64,000 nt of DNA. Origin: Rotaria sordida (Eukaryota; Rotifera; Eurotatoria; Philodinida; Philodinidae). The notes beneath the pieces are model-generated. The model was not told where the DNA came from and ran no database searches. It saw nothing but the letters and a program-made list of their open reading frames with translations. The position numbers were made by a program, and so were the translations under genes. Of the stretch, positions 9,240-21,110 are shown piece after piece. Numbering within the stretch: position 1 is the stretch's first letter; each line of letters starts with the position of its first letter. Where the stretch lies: the NCBI GenBank assembly GCA_905250125.1, contig CAJNOL010000596.1, positions 5,467 through 69,466 on the forward strand. Direction: 5' to 3'.

Positions 9240-10830
9240 AATAACAATAATTTCTCACTCCCTAATTGGTAGCCATTAGAATCGACGTATTCTTTTTCTA
9301 TAAAACTAACAAGAAACATATGCCAACTGATAAATTGCTTTTTAGCTAATACTTTCTCTCGGTATGTAGGATGTTGGTTTGGGATGAAGATACTGAAAAA
9401 ATTATCATCCATACCCATATCCGTATATTCACACACAACCATGGACTTGATACGTGCGAGAATCTCCATCTCTGTGATAGAAAAAAAAGAAAGAAAAAAT
9501 ACCAATGCATATGTCCTACAAGCTATCAAGTTTCGACACAGAAGTGAAAGAAAAGAACAGACTCGATAATATGATTTCGTCACACTGTTGTAATGCTATT
9601 TGTTCTTTATTTCTTTCAACTAGGCTCTAATTACAATATCAACCAACTAAATCGAAGAAAAACCGAGACAAGCGAGAATAAGAGATGAATAATCTTTTTA
9701 CCTTGAGATAAAAGTGAAGCAGAGAAAAACAGAATAAAGAGAGGATGAAAGGAGGGAGAAAGAGAAGAAGAGAGGAAGAAGTGAAACTGGCAACTGAGCT
9801 AATCTGATTCAAAAAGAAATAGAAATAATCTGCCTAGTAATCAACGATACATATTCGATACATAAGAAAGAAGTATATGTGATGACAGCTACAAAGTCAC
9901 ATCTATATAAAAACAAGCCACTAGAATAATATGTATGATTGTTACCGGGTGAAATGTTCCATAGAACAATGAACCCGAATCCATCTGCATCTCTTAGATG
10001 AGGAACATATGTATGATCTACAGAAGTAAAAAGACAAGAAAGAGATGATGCAATGGAAAATACCAAGATGTATGATACGTATCATCTAAGTACGATAAAA
10101 GAAGGAAAGTAAGGAAAATATAGTGTAGGACTATGCCACACTATAACAATGATAAAATGGAAGACGTGTATGCTGAACTTTACACCACGGACATAGTTGA
10201 GATGCTCTCCCGAGCACCTCTAACAGAAAGAAAGAAGAAGAGAGCGTAGAAACGAGAGATAAGAGCAAAATAAGGAAAAGAAAAATACGAAGAAAAGATA
10301 AGATAAATAATGAAGACAATAAATGAGGAAAGATAAGAAAATACATGAAACTAATGAATTAACAATAAAGCAATGGTGGGGGAGTTCAAGGATGCACCAT
10401 AGGCGAGTGTTATGATAGATGAAAACATTAAAAAAGAAGAAGACCGATAAGGATCATAATAAAGAGTAGAAGTGTAACATTGAAAACGGATCAAACAAAA
10501 AAAAACAGGCTGACCTGTATTCAATTCAATACAAATCCGTCTGCTATTTAGTGATAAAACAGAAGTGAATTTCTTATTTTTTACTATATATCGTCGTCAT
10601 TTTCTCAATTTGTACAAAATTACATAGAATTCAATGATTGTTAATTTTTAAAACTTACTGTTAGATGAAACGTTGTGATATTGATTGTTTATTGATTGAC
10701 CTGTTACCAGCTGCTCTTTATATTGCAAAACAAATAAATGATGAATGCGCAGGAAAATATTATGTTGTGCTCTTTGCCAAATGTGAATTGATAATATCTC
10801 GATAGAAGCGATAGCTTATATATACGACAT
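9240..10830 (-). other. Possible multi-exon minus-strand gene or relic, unresolved
   Basis: Signals line up on the minus strand. A TATA-like TATATAAG lies near 10813-10824. A 5' exon ends in a GTAAGT donor near 10665. Candidate exons follow strong polypyrimidine-AG acceptors: near 10220-10140; near 10021-9945 (peptide HTYVPHLRDADGFGFIVLWN, then a GTAACA donor); and near 9490-9240 (MEILARIKSMVVCEYTDMGM... to ...SNGYQLGSE). The intervening DNA is CT-rich on that strand, as introns often are here. I cannot join the exons in one frame and recognise no domain, so it may be a decaying gene. The strand is supported by promoter and splice signals only. Confidence 0.3.
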
Positions 10831-10925
10831 AGGCCTATTTACTGCGTATTTCTTTTCTATTTCTTCTTTTGGTTTTTTCCAAGCATGAGTCAATATTTTT
10901 CTTCGAATGATATTGTTCGAATCAA

Positions 10926-10990
10926 GGGGGAAAAGGCGAGACTTCGTACTTCTGAAGTACGAGTGAAATACGAAGTCTCGCTTTTCCCCC
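10926..10990. repeat. Near-perfect 65 bp hairpin
   Basis: GGGGGAAAAGGCGAGACTTC (10926-10945) pairs with GAAGTCTCGCTTTTCCCCC (10972-10990) around a loop that itself contains ACTTCTGAAGT. No associated gene is seen. The similar flanks TTTTCCAAGCATGA and TTTTCAAGCATGA on either side suggest a nested or duplicated unit. Confidence 0.8.
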
Positions 10991-11065
10991 ATGTTTCGAA
11001 TACATCACGTATCTCGTTTCTCTTACTTCTGTTCGGTTTTTTTTCAAGCATGATTCAACATTTTT

Positions 11066-11118
11066 GGGTGTGGGTGTGCATCATCTATTAGCAAACACCC
11101 ACCCTCAACCCACACCCT
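11066..11118. repeat. Telomere-like hairpin 6
   Basis: GGGTGTGGGTGTG, linker CATCATCTATTAGCAAA, then CACCCACCCTCAACCCACACCCT. It ends in CCCT next to a T-run. Confidence 0.85.
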
Positions 11119-11360
11119 TTTTTTTCGAAAATTCGAAAGATTCGTGCTTCGTACTGCATTTCGCATTCTACTCGAAACTCGAATACCATCTAATAGTTTA
11201 TCCAACTGCAATTCTTTCATTTGCTTTATTTAGCATCTTACCAAAAAATTAATAAACATTAAAAAGCAATACGTATGAGTTTGCTTACAGTCTATTCCTA
11301 CAGACGTACAATAGCTTTAGATTATCCTTTAATTTTTACTCTGAATTAAATCGAGAGCGA

Positions 11361-11482
11361 GGTATGAGTGTGGGGTGTGGGTGGGTGTAAGGTAGACATC
11401 TTCTTCAACCCCACGCACAGCTGGCAGCCACACCCAACCCACAGTCACGCGGATACCCACACGCACATTCACATCCACACCC
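11361..11482. repeat. Telomere-like hairpin 7
   Basis: The G arm (GGTATGAGTGTGGGGTGTGG onward), linker GTAGACATCTTCTTCAAC, then a C arm of about 75 bases. Downstream, 11487-11550 reads as a coding-like peptide ending at a GTATAA donor (VVHEKCFKLFIDTAAFSIFS), possibly a severed exon, but I cannot extend it. Confidence 0.82.
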
Positions 11483-11559
11483 AATGTGTTGTTCATGAAA
11501 AATGTTTTAAACTTTTCATTGACACCGCAGCGTTTTCTATTTTCTCAGAGCGTAAGGTA

Positions 11560-12060
11560 TAAATTGAGTCTTCTTTGAAAAACTCATCATGATAAGAAAT
11601 TAGATCTTTACGCAAGTTAAGAACTATTAATTGAAGGAAAAGATTATACGACAAATATATTATGCAAAAATAAATTAGACTAGGATAGTTCTTATGTACA
11701 GTATCATACAGAAATATGATAATTTATTTTAACTTATATTCAATAATAATGAAAAGTAAAAAATTTACATGTAAAAAAAATATAAATTTCTCACAATTTA
11801 ATTTACACGTAAATTAAAATAAAAGTAAATGTAAATTGACACCTCTATTCAGACCTTTCGATTTGCTTCTATCCTGAAATATAAACGCCAAATCTGCCAG
11901 TGTACATATGAACGATGTAAAACACACGTTATCATCATAGCTGTATCTTAGGATAGTAACAATGATAAGATCAGAAACATTCACAATAAAATACTCTGGT
12001 TAAGGAAATAGATGCCTAATTCCAGTTTGAATGTAAATGAAATTGCGAAAAAAAAATCAA
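11560..12060. other. AT-rich intergenic stretch
   Basis: Very AT-rich; 11755-11840 contains self-complementary TTTACATGTAAA/TTTACACGTAAA runs. No gene. Confidence 0.4.
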
Positions 12061-12069
12061 GATCATAAT

Positions 12070-12862
12070 AGACAGAAACAAAAAAAAAATATTCCGTTTG
12101 AATTATAAATTATAATTTGCAATCGGCTGCCCTATAACTGCAACCGAAAGGCAGAAAAAAGTTTCATTCGAATTATAAATTATCACTCACATAAGACTGT
12201 CACTTCACTACGATAGAAACGCCGAAAAGAATTTTACCTCTGTTGGGAAATAAAATTCAGATTGAGCTCTTCTGAAGGTAAGCCAGAAGACCGAAACAAA
12301 TTTAATTATTATTATACATCACCATCCTCACAGTGCTCCTCTAGAACTAAGAGAGAGAGCAAAAAAGCAATTTTATTCGAAAGATAAATTATAATTTACC
12401 TAGGAGCGTCCTAAACTACGGCAGAAAAAAATGAAAAAAAAATAATGTGAATTGTAAATTGAAATTCAGATAGCGCTCCACGAAAAATAGGCCAGAAAGG
12501 TGGGAAAAAGTTCAATTCTTATTATAAATAACAATCTCCATAGTGCTAGTCTGGAACTATGGCAGAGAAATACAAAACAATTTATTCGATTTATCAATTA
12601 TAATTCACATATAGCTTTCTTATAACAACAGCAGTAAGTCAAAAAAAAAATGTTTACATATTAAATTATAATTCATGTAGGGGTGTCCTGTAGTTACGGC
12701 AGAAAGGTAAAAAAACAAATTCTGTTGTAATTATGAATTATAATTTATTTTGGGCTGTCCTATTGCTACGACAGAAAGGCTGAAAGAAAATGAATTTTTA
12801 TTATCGATGACAATCTTCATAGTGGTGTTCTGCAACTACGACAAAGAGGTAGGAAAAAGTGT
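12070..12862. repeat. Degenerate tandem array, unit roughly 80-100 bp
   Basis: About nine diverged copies of a module AATTATAAATTATAATT - CTGTCCTATAACTACGGC - AGAAAGGC - poly-A. Copies differ by indels and substitutions, so this is an old array. It runs straight into telomere-like hairpin 8 at its right end. No frame is conserved across units. Confidence 0.7.
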
Positions 12863-12868
12863 GACGAT

Positions 12869-12973
12869 GTTGGTATGGGTGTGGGTGCAGATGTGAGTGT
12901 TGGTGTGAGCGAGGGTGTGGGTAAGACGAAGACTTAAATCCACATCCACACCAAAACTCACATCACCACACCC
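12869..12973. repeat. Telomere-like hairpin 8
   Basis: The G arm has TGGTATGGGTGTGGGTG and a second block GAGGGTGTGGG, followed by linker TAAGACGAAGACTTAAAT and the C arm CCACATCCACACC to CACACCCT. It caps the tandem array to its left. Confidence 0.8.
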
Positions 12974-13205
12974 TTTACAAAGCTTTAAAAAGCTTTCGAT
13001 TTTGTTGCAAAATTCGGAACCTTTTCTAAGTTTCGTATGGTGCCATTCTTTTACATTGTACCAACACTCACATCCGCCTTTTTTCCGTTGCTAAGGAACT
13101 ATGGGAAAGCCGTCTGGTGTTTGTTTTCCTTGGTTATCAAGAGATGGTTGGTCCTTAATTTTGACTCCGATTTAAGATCTGTAGGGACAAGGGGGAGTCG
13201 TAAAG

Positions 13206-13265
13206 CCTTGACTTAAAACTTACATTCACTATTCTCTTCGAAAATACACGTGAGTTTCGCAAAAA
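13206..13265 (+). repeat. Dispersed boundary repeat, copy 1
   Basis: CTTGACTTAAAACTTACATT, then CACTATTCTCTTCGAAAATA and CACGTGAGTTTCGCAAA. Closely related copies occur at 38046-38160 (minus) and 50866-50983 (plus). It is probably the terminus of a mobile element; see the other copies. Confidence 0.6.
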
Positions 13266-13470
13266 AAAACAATTTTTTTCTCCATAATAAAGTGCAAATT
13301 ATTATTCTCCAAGTCTTCTCTATCAAACATCGAGCTGAAAAATTGAAAGATGCTCTATGAATGCTTTAAATTATGCTATAGAATATATTTTATAACGATA
13401 AGGCGAGAATAGAATGTTATTTTTTTAATCAATTCATTTGTCATAAAGAATAAAAATCACTACAGTTAGA

Positions 13471-16400
13471 ATGAGCTCTCAATGGCCACAAATGAATGAA
13501 TGGTCGACAACACAAACTGATCTATATCGTCATCAAGATTTATTGAAAACGACAAACAAAAATAAAATCATTCCATATGATACTTATACTGTCGATGTTA
13601 ATCAACATCAATCAAACGACCAGAAAAACAGAAAGTAAAGCGAACTAGTAATCTATTAAGTTTAGATGTACATAATATTCGTATTTTTTAAGAGAGACAT
13701 CATCAAGCAAACTATCAGAATACTGCAGTGCATGGTCACCATTTTTTCAGGGTATATTATTAAGTATAGTCACAGCTGGTTTGGCATTGGCTATTGTGAT
13801 GACACTTTGGTTAACGTCCTCACAGCAAACATCGACGACTGTGGGTAAATACTGAAATTCTTTACTGTAAAAAGTTCATCGAAGTTCCAATAGCTATAGT
13901 GACTTTGAAAATAATGTCTTTTACATACTAAAGCCTACTATTCTACAAATTTTAATTACTTCTCGCGCATTTGACATTGATGAAGACGAAAGCATTGAGA
14001 GGAAAGCGAAGTTCAGAAGTCATTCAGTCTCTTAGGACATTAGAAACCGCTGTTCCACCTCAAAATCCATCATGGAATTAAAGGAGTGCATTTTGTAAAA
14101 ACACTAAGAGAGTCCAATATAAGATTATGCATCCATTCTAATGAACTGAAAATAAAAAGTGCAAATGATATAAAATATCATCTCATTAAAATTTATGACG
14201 GTGTCTAGTAAATGCCCGAAGAGATTACACGCTCTTTCGTTACATGTTAGAGCCCGAAGCTGGAAGAATTTTTCGATCTCCGCCGCGCTCTGAGAAAAAT
14301 TTTTTGAGCCAAAATCCGCTGTAATTCGCCGCTCCCTTTTATTCTGTTGTATTAATGGATGTATATGAAAAAAAGAATGAGACAGAACGAGTATGATCTT
14401 CATCAAGGGAAAAACAATCATTGTATACTGCTAAAATATATAATATATTTGACTTTTAATATCGAGAAACAATTAAAGACGAAAATCCATAGCTTTCCGA
14501 CAACTGACTACAATTTCCAAGCACCTGGAAACATTTTTTTTTATATACGCTCTTAAAAGTATTGGTTTCAAAATTAGATGCGCACTATCAAAGTTTTATT
14601 AGCATATCATCTTGCGCAGAGTTCAAGTCTGAAGAGAATGGTTTGAAATTTAAAGTGAACAAAGAAAATATTTAGGTTGCTTCGAAACAAGAAAAAACGT
14701 TGCTAAGGATCCGCTATTTTTTCAAAAAGTTGTTAACATAAATCGACCGATTGAGAATTTTTTTCAGTTAACTCAAACTTTCGATATAGTTCTTATCCAG
14801 AAAAGATTTTTAACAATTTTAATTTGTAAACTGTCTCAGTTAGGCAAATATCTGAAAAACAAAGGTGGTATTTCGAAGAGCAAAAATTTCTTTATCATAT
14901 GAGCTAAGAGAATATTTGGAATATGCTTCTAATCTTTAAGAAAATCAAAAAAAACTTAGTCCACTCTTATTGAATATCAGTTAGAATCAGATTATACTTT
15001 ATTACAAACCAAAGAACCATATCTTAGGTGTACTATACGAGTTGGCATGAAAAACATAGACATCATTGATCAAATTTCAGAGTATTGGAAACTGCCAGAA
15101 GTAATTGGAATCACTAGGAATACAAAAAAAATAACAATTGCTTTAGAAAAAAAAGGAATCAGTTTGTTCTTCGTTCATACTATCCAACATATCCGTCATG
15201 AAAAATTATCTGGATTATCATGCATATACATCCTCGATACAAATATTTTCATTGTAAAGCTTTTACACGGAGAAAATTTAGGAGATGTAGTTTCACGATA
15301 GCCCGTTTCGAGCTCTGATCCTGATCTTTTGGAATTGGTCAACACCCGAGTTAGTCAATGTATTAATATTTTGACTGTACAAGAAGACAAATACATTGCC
15401 AGAGTTGAAGAAACAGTTAGTCTTGCAGTGCTCAACTAATTGAACACTTTTGTCCACCGACGCAACTTGATATGTCGTTCGAATTGTGCCCAAATTAGGT
15501 TGTAACGATCTCAGAGAAAGCGATTGGGTTTATACATTAACTTCGCGCATCCTGACTTGATTACACATTTACTCCCTAGGATCAGTACGATTATACAATT
15601 GCACGACTGCGGAATAAATATAAAATAGTGAAGTAGGTCTTAAGAAAATCGATGTAGCTAGGCTAGCTGAGGAGATTCTGTAAAATCGAAAACACGAATT
15701 TGTAGAAAAATGTTTGCTCTACGCACAAAGTATGTAGAAATGTTTTGAAGTCTTGAAAAATGGAGAAGATACGAAGTTTGCAATACAAAAGTGGTGAAAT
15801 CTCTATATATTCACCCTATCGTACTCTACTGTCATAAAGAAGAATATCCGTATTTTAATTTAATGAGTAATCGATGTGTTTGCATTATTGAGAAATGATC
15901 TAGCCAGACTTTTTAACGAGACTTTCTCTTTATAGCCACTAGCAATGCTACAGTCTTAACTGCATTCTGGTCATTTGATAACAATGTCAATGACATGTAC
16001 AATACCTATAATGGAGTCGCTATGAACGGGCCCACCTATGTGACTGGCTATACTGGCTTGACCAGCAAAGCTCTGCGATTTAACACTACTTTATCGCAGT
16101 ATGTCACGGTATCCAGTCCATTTCTCAATTTGACCTATAGAAGTTTCACTGTTGAAATGTGGATTTATCCGACTACTCTTTCTACAAGCACTTTTGGCTT
16201 GTTTGGTCAATCTCAAACACTCTCAACGGATCAATCTCTCTATTATGCTATCAGAGATTTTCGTCTTGTGCAAGGTTTCTATTCAGGTAAGCAATTTTTC
16301 TGCACAAAAACAACATTTTCGATCTTCAAGAATCAAATTTTTTTTCGTGCCATTCGATATGTTTAGACGATCTGACTGGTACAACTGTTCTAGCCATTAA

Positions 16401-17298
16401 TACTTGGTATCATGTGGCTTTTGTGTACGATTATTCTACTTCGACTCAATCTATTTATTTGAATGGTTTTCTGGAAAATAGTCGTACATCGAGTTTCTAT
16501 AAGGGCATGAGCGGAGCAATTATGATCGGTGCAATTTACAACAATACTCCAAGCGGATTTTTTGACGGCTATCTCGATCAAGTATTAGTTGTGACACGAG
16601 CCAAATCTGCGAGTGAAATTTTAGTTGATGCTAGTCTCGTATGTTATTATTCGTTTGATGCAAATTCGACCTATGACTCGGGACCATTGGGTATCAATGG
16701 CTCAACTGTAAATGTGGCTGCAGCGGTGGGCTCCGGTCGAGTTTCTGACGCTATTTCATTCACGATACTGTCATCTTACTATACTTTTGGTGGACTAAGA
16801 CGCTTGGGCACTGATAACCAACCTTATTCAATATCTGTTTGGATAAAACCAACATCGGTTAGTGGAGGTACTATAGTTCACGTATCGAAATGTAATAATA
16901 ATTGTGGTACAAACTGGTGTTTGGCATACATGGGCTTTTCCTCGAGTGGTCAAATTGTAATACAATCATGGAGATATCTTAATTCTGGTAATTTTATCAG
17001 TTTAACCGGTCCTATTTTATCGACGAATGTGTGGACTCATGTTGTAAACACTTACAGCACATGTAATGGTATACGTTTGTATTTGAACGGTACTTTATAC
17101 AGTCAATCAACGCCATTTACATATTGGTCAAGTGGTGCACCTAACTACATGTATCTCGGCAACTTTCCACTGATAACATGTGTTGTACAGGCAGACAATG
17201 TCATATTAATGGGACAATATTACGGACTTCTCGATGAATTTCGACTCTATTCGAGAGAAATCACAGCAAGTGAAGTTATGACATTGGCGAATCCATGA
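13471..17298 (+). CDS. Membrane-anchored protein with two LamG/concanavalin-like domains (4 exons)
   Basis: Proposed exons are 13471-13634, 13765-13844, 15936-16286 and 16367-17298. All phases agree, giving about 508 residues. Exon 1 encodes a hydrophilic N-terminus (MSSQWPQMNEW...). Exon 2 encodes a membrane span (IVTAGLALAIVMTLWL) and a short Ser/Thr linker. Exons 3-4 encode two LamG_3-type jelly-roll domains, roughly residues 90-285 and 290-505, with typical strands: FTVEMWIYPT, TWYHVAFVYD, IYLNG, SISVWIKPT, IRLYLNG, GLLDEFRLYSREITASEV. This is a type II topology with extracellular lectin-like domains, suiting carbohydrate or matrix binding. The exon 1-2 acceptor is the weakest point: ATTAAG is used because the nearby TTTTCAG would give a stop in this phase. 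Intron 2 is long (2.1 kb) and holds a decayed coding region. Exons 3-4 are solid; linkage to exons 1-2 rests on phase and the common rotifer architecture. Confidence 0.75.
14690..15540 (+). pseudogene. Unidentified decayed coding region inside the LamG gene intron
   Basis: One frame is open from 14960 through a Met at 15047 to a stop at 15299-15301. It then continues in the same frame with coding-like composition (PVSSSDPDLLELVNTRVSQC...) to 15439. Another coding-like run, NINRPIENFFQLTQTFDIVL..., lies at about 14734-14898. Internal stops and a frame change indicate a dead gene. Helical, Leu/Ile/Lys-rich segments are visible but no motif I recognise. It may have inserted into the intron, or the LamG gene may be shorter than modelled. 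Confidence 0.35.
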
Positions 17299-17299
17299 T

Positions 17300-18001
17300 G
17301 AACCTTTTGATAAACGATAAAACTATGTTTGTTTTTGTTGTATTTAATCATTGATCATAGAACGAACAGTTCCTATTGAAAGAATTCTTCTAGCATTGAT
17401 TTGATCTTTTTATCTTGTACTGATTGATCCTTGGCGGTCAATTTCGAACGAAATGCTAGTGATATTGTTGTGCGAAGAGCTCCACACAAGAAAAAATCCA
17501 TTAATTTATCCATCTCCATAATGGGAGAGTCTTATTTCAGGTACTTTGTTTATTTTTTATCATAGGCATCTGGTAAAACGAAAATAAACAACGATTAATC
17601 TTTAATAAACGATAATTGTTTTCGATATTTAATATTAAATACATTGTACATGAAACTATTCACTAGAATTTATTCAAAGTAACACTTATTTGCATAATTT
17701 CTTGTTATATCTAAAGTATTACAAAACACTCAATTTAAATCACATTTGTTCTTCCTTTGTTTTAACTTGTTCTTTGATCATAATATTTCTTTCAATAAGC
17801 TGATCGAATTTTTTATCGAAATCAAAAGACATGTCAACAAGTTTCTAAATAACGCTGTCGCTCGATTGTTTAATTGTCTATGTGATGCATTATACATCTT
17901 TTTATCGTCTTTTTATTCTTAAAGAAAATGATTTCTAGATTATGTTGTTTGTTTACTTTAACTATTTAAAACATCCAATGTTGAAAAAAATTACTTTTTA
18001 G
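17300..18001. other. Intergenic stretch
   Basis: AT-rich 3' flank of the LamG gene; no further gene or repeat recognised. Confidence 0.4.
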
Positions 18002-18053
18002 GTTGGGTGAGGGTGTGAGAGAATAAAGATATCAACGCTCACGTACATACCCT
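18002..18053. repeat. Telomere-like hairpin 9 (diverged)
   Basis: GTTGGGTGAGGGTGTGAG, linker AGAATAAAGATATCAAC, then GCTCACGTACATACCCT. Arms are drifted but the G-linker-C order and the TCAAC linker end are kept. Confidence 0.65.
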
Positions 18054-18059
18054 TTGCAG

Positions 18060-19215
18060 AATTTGGTATAAATGATTATCTTACGGTTATTTTGTCGTTG
18101 ATAAGGTCATTTGTATGGATGACTGTTTCATGTTTTCCAAATGTTAAAGACAGATAAATAGATATAAGAGAATTCCCATTGCTAGAACTCATCCTTTGAA
18201 TTCACATAAAATCAATAAGCCGACCTAATCAGTTGATAGGACTAGCGCAATACTAGAATAAGTGTTCATGATTGGTTTTAATGTCTTACATACATCTTAA
18301 ATATATCCTACAGTTGAGAATATTCGTTGTGAAAACAATATTCAGTCAGTTGTAAATAGAGCAGAATTACAGTTTCGTTCTTGGAGACTTTTCTGAGAGC
18401 AATGAGTAACAAGGTAAATCTGTTAGAGTGTAGTGTAGCCACTTGCTTTTCTATATATCAGTGCATTTCATGAATATTACAGAAAAGCAAGAAATTAAAT
18501 ATCAATTTTCTTTCATTGATCCCAAATCTAAATTCGATTTAAATGTATATTTGCTATATTATCAAGTTATGTGAAATACGTCAAATGTCAATTGAATTTT
18601 ATGAGTAGCAAAGCAAATTCTTATTTTTCATGAATACTTTTGAAAGATTATTAGTCCAACGCATAATAGTGATTATTTTTATTTGATACTATTTAGTTAT
18701 TCGTAGAATAAAAAAAGACTATTCATTAGTTCACAGTGCAATAAAGAATCTCGAAACAATTATGAATCCTTCTTAGATTTTCGATTCTGCTCGTTTTCTA
18801 TTCAGATGCTATGGAATTTTAGTAGGATCTAGGTTCAAATATTTTTCATGAAGACATCGGAATTTAGGTTCAGTTTTTTGAAAATTTGGGAGCCAAAGAA
18901 ATCTGGTGTACAGTAAGATTCAGATACAAATGAAGTGTTCGCTAGCATAAATCGTACCATGACATGTATAGAATTTTGATGGCTTTGATCCTCCATAGAA
19001 TAATATTTTTTGTTGAATACTACCCTTAAACTATTGTTTTTTTTTCATATGTTTTTATGTACCTTTAACAAATTAATTTAAAGGATAAAATCGCCTAAGC
19101 ATGGATCTGTTGTTCTTTCGCGAATCATATTGATATTCGTATTTAGACCTTGAGTTATGTATTCAATCGATTCATTAAACAGTAAATAGGTAATCGGAAA
19201 TCTTAAAACAAACGA
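18060..19215. other. Intergenic stretch with a possible start exon
   Basis: Near 18403 an ATG followed by AGTAACAAG and a GTAAAT donor could be a tiny first exon, but no convincing continuation is found. The remainder is AT-rich. Confidence 0.2.
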
Positions 19216-19219
19216 CACA

Positions 19220-19328
19220 GGGTGTGGGTGTCAAAGTTCTATTCAATAACAACCACACCCACACACACATCCACACACCCACACCCACACCCACGCCCAC
19301 ACCCACACCCACACCCACACCCACACCC
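19220..19328. repeat. Telomere-like hairpin 10 (asymmetric)
   Basis: A short G arm GGGTGTGGGTGTC, linker AAAGTTCTATTCAATAAC, then about 75 bases of near-perfect CCCACA units ending CACACCCT. The long arm is among the least degenerate telomeric tracts in the window, implying recent origin or expansion. Confidence 0.88.
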
Positions 19329-19329
19329 T

Positions 19330-21060
19330 TTAAATATAGTTAACTTTGTTAGAATGCTCTAAAATACATCTTTATTTCTTATTCTTTTCTCCTGTTATTT
19401 CTCTCTTCCTCTTTTCTCTCCTACTTTCCTATTCGGCCGTCACAGTTTTAATAAATTATTACTCTTTTCTTCTGTTCTAAATGTAAGGGCATTCCAATAG
19501 AAGAACACATTGGACGTCATCTTCTTTGTATAAAATGGTCTAGGCTGGAGTAGAGGATACTTATTTATCTCGCTCCTTGTATTTCACTTATATATTTCTC
19601 TCTCTCTTATATATGAAAATATATGTATATGTAAAAGAAAAAAGAAAAGGAAAGATAATAATTTGAATAAAATTGAATTTCGGCTGAATTGAACCGAAGA
19701 TTTTACAAACATCAAGTTTCATCACAGAGAAAGAGCTCTGTAACAAATATATATACTAACAATGGATAAAGAAAGTGTAGCAAATTTCTTATTTTTACTC
19801 GACTACTCATTAGTTTCAGTCAGTGCGTCCTTTTACAGACTACATTTCCGTATGAAGTACTTATATATATATATAAGTATCAATTAACTATCGTGTTGAA
19901 ATAATTCTTAGTTGATAACGATAACATTACTTTCTTTTTTAAGGTTCAAGGAATATATAACCATGAACATTTAAGTTAAGAAAATATCATCTAAATGATA
20001 TCTCGAAATAGATCGATAAGCAAAGCCTAAAAATGTCATTGGAATTGTCCATTTTTCAAATGATGGGTAGATTATTTCTCTCAATTTTAGGTTCTCTTTG
20101 TCATATAAGTCTTGTAAGTTGAGAGTAAAACTGGATTTAATAAGGTGGTAAATAATTATTATAAAGTATTACTTAATATTGTTTTATTAAAATGGATATA
20201 CCATAAAAAATGTGATCTCTATATATCTGCACTGAACGACGACAAAAAGTACCTTGAATGGCTCTTGATTAGCGGAATAAATTGACTAACCACTGAAAAT
20301 AAACTAGTCTTCAATCATCCGTAATTTCTTTTATTCTAAAAACGAAAATATCCATATTCTTAACATTATTTTTACTACAAATTTCTAGTTCGTTTTTAAA
20401 ATTATTAATGACGTTTTAAGCATGTCTTCAATAAAGGTTTTTAGAGGAATATTCTTAGAAAAAAATAAAAGCTTTTAAACCTTCTTTATCTCCTTAAGTT
20501 TCGAATTCGGTTCCGTTCGGTTCAGTTCGGTTCAAAATTTTGAAAAATTCGATCGGTTTGGTTCGGTTCGATTCGGTTAGGTTCCAAAAAACACGAACCG
20601 ATCCCATCACTGGTTTCTATTAGAAGAAAAGTTTACCGAATGGTAATAATGCAATGTTTTATAAAGAATCAATAGCGTGGCATTTTGTATACTTCTAAAA
20701 GCATATGAATGGTAAAACGACATGTTAAAAACAAACTGTATACTACATTTTACTAAAAAAACGTTTCTCATAAAATAAAAAATAATACTAATTTTGTGAT
20801 AATTCTTACATTGTGATTATTATTGAGCAGCTATATTCAAATAATTATTTTGTAGAATGAAGATCTCTAAACTGTTCTCTATATTTAGAATTAATTATAT
20901 CAAAATAGACTATGATGATATTCGTTGTTTGATATTCTCTTTATAATTTCTCTATTGAAAAATAGAAGACAGATTGTTTTTTTTTTTTGTTAAGTTATAA
21001 ATTTATATTTATGTAGATATAATTAACATAAGGATATCTCGATTCATATTGCAAAGTCAG
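19330..21060. other. Long noncoding stretch
   Basis: CT-rich and AT-rich sequence with several (TA)n runs, for example near 19861. At 20495-20600 there is a pentamer-like microsatellite (TTCGGTTC / CGGTT). No gene seen. Confidence 0.4.
20495..20600. repeat. CGGTT-type microsatellite
   Basis: Repeated GGTTC/CGGTT pentamers (GGTTCCGTTCGGTTCAGTTC and similar) followed by the inverse motif GAACCGA, so even this simple repeat ends in a short foldback. Confidence 0.6.
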
Positions 21061-21110
21061 TGTAAATAATAAAGAATCAGTTGAAACTAATTAGACTTCG
21101 TCAGAAGAAA

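Noticed and set aside
9167-9583. A single 138-residue minus-strand protein
   Set aside because: Its N-terminal part is intron-like pyrimidine-rich sequence and its end is poly-Asn from AT repeats; only the middle looks like an exon, and it is reported within an unresolved gene.
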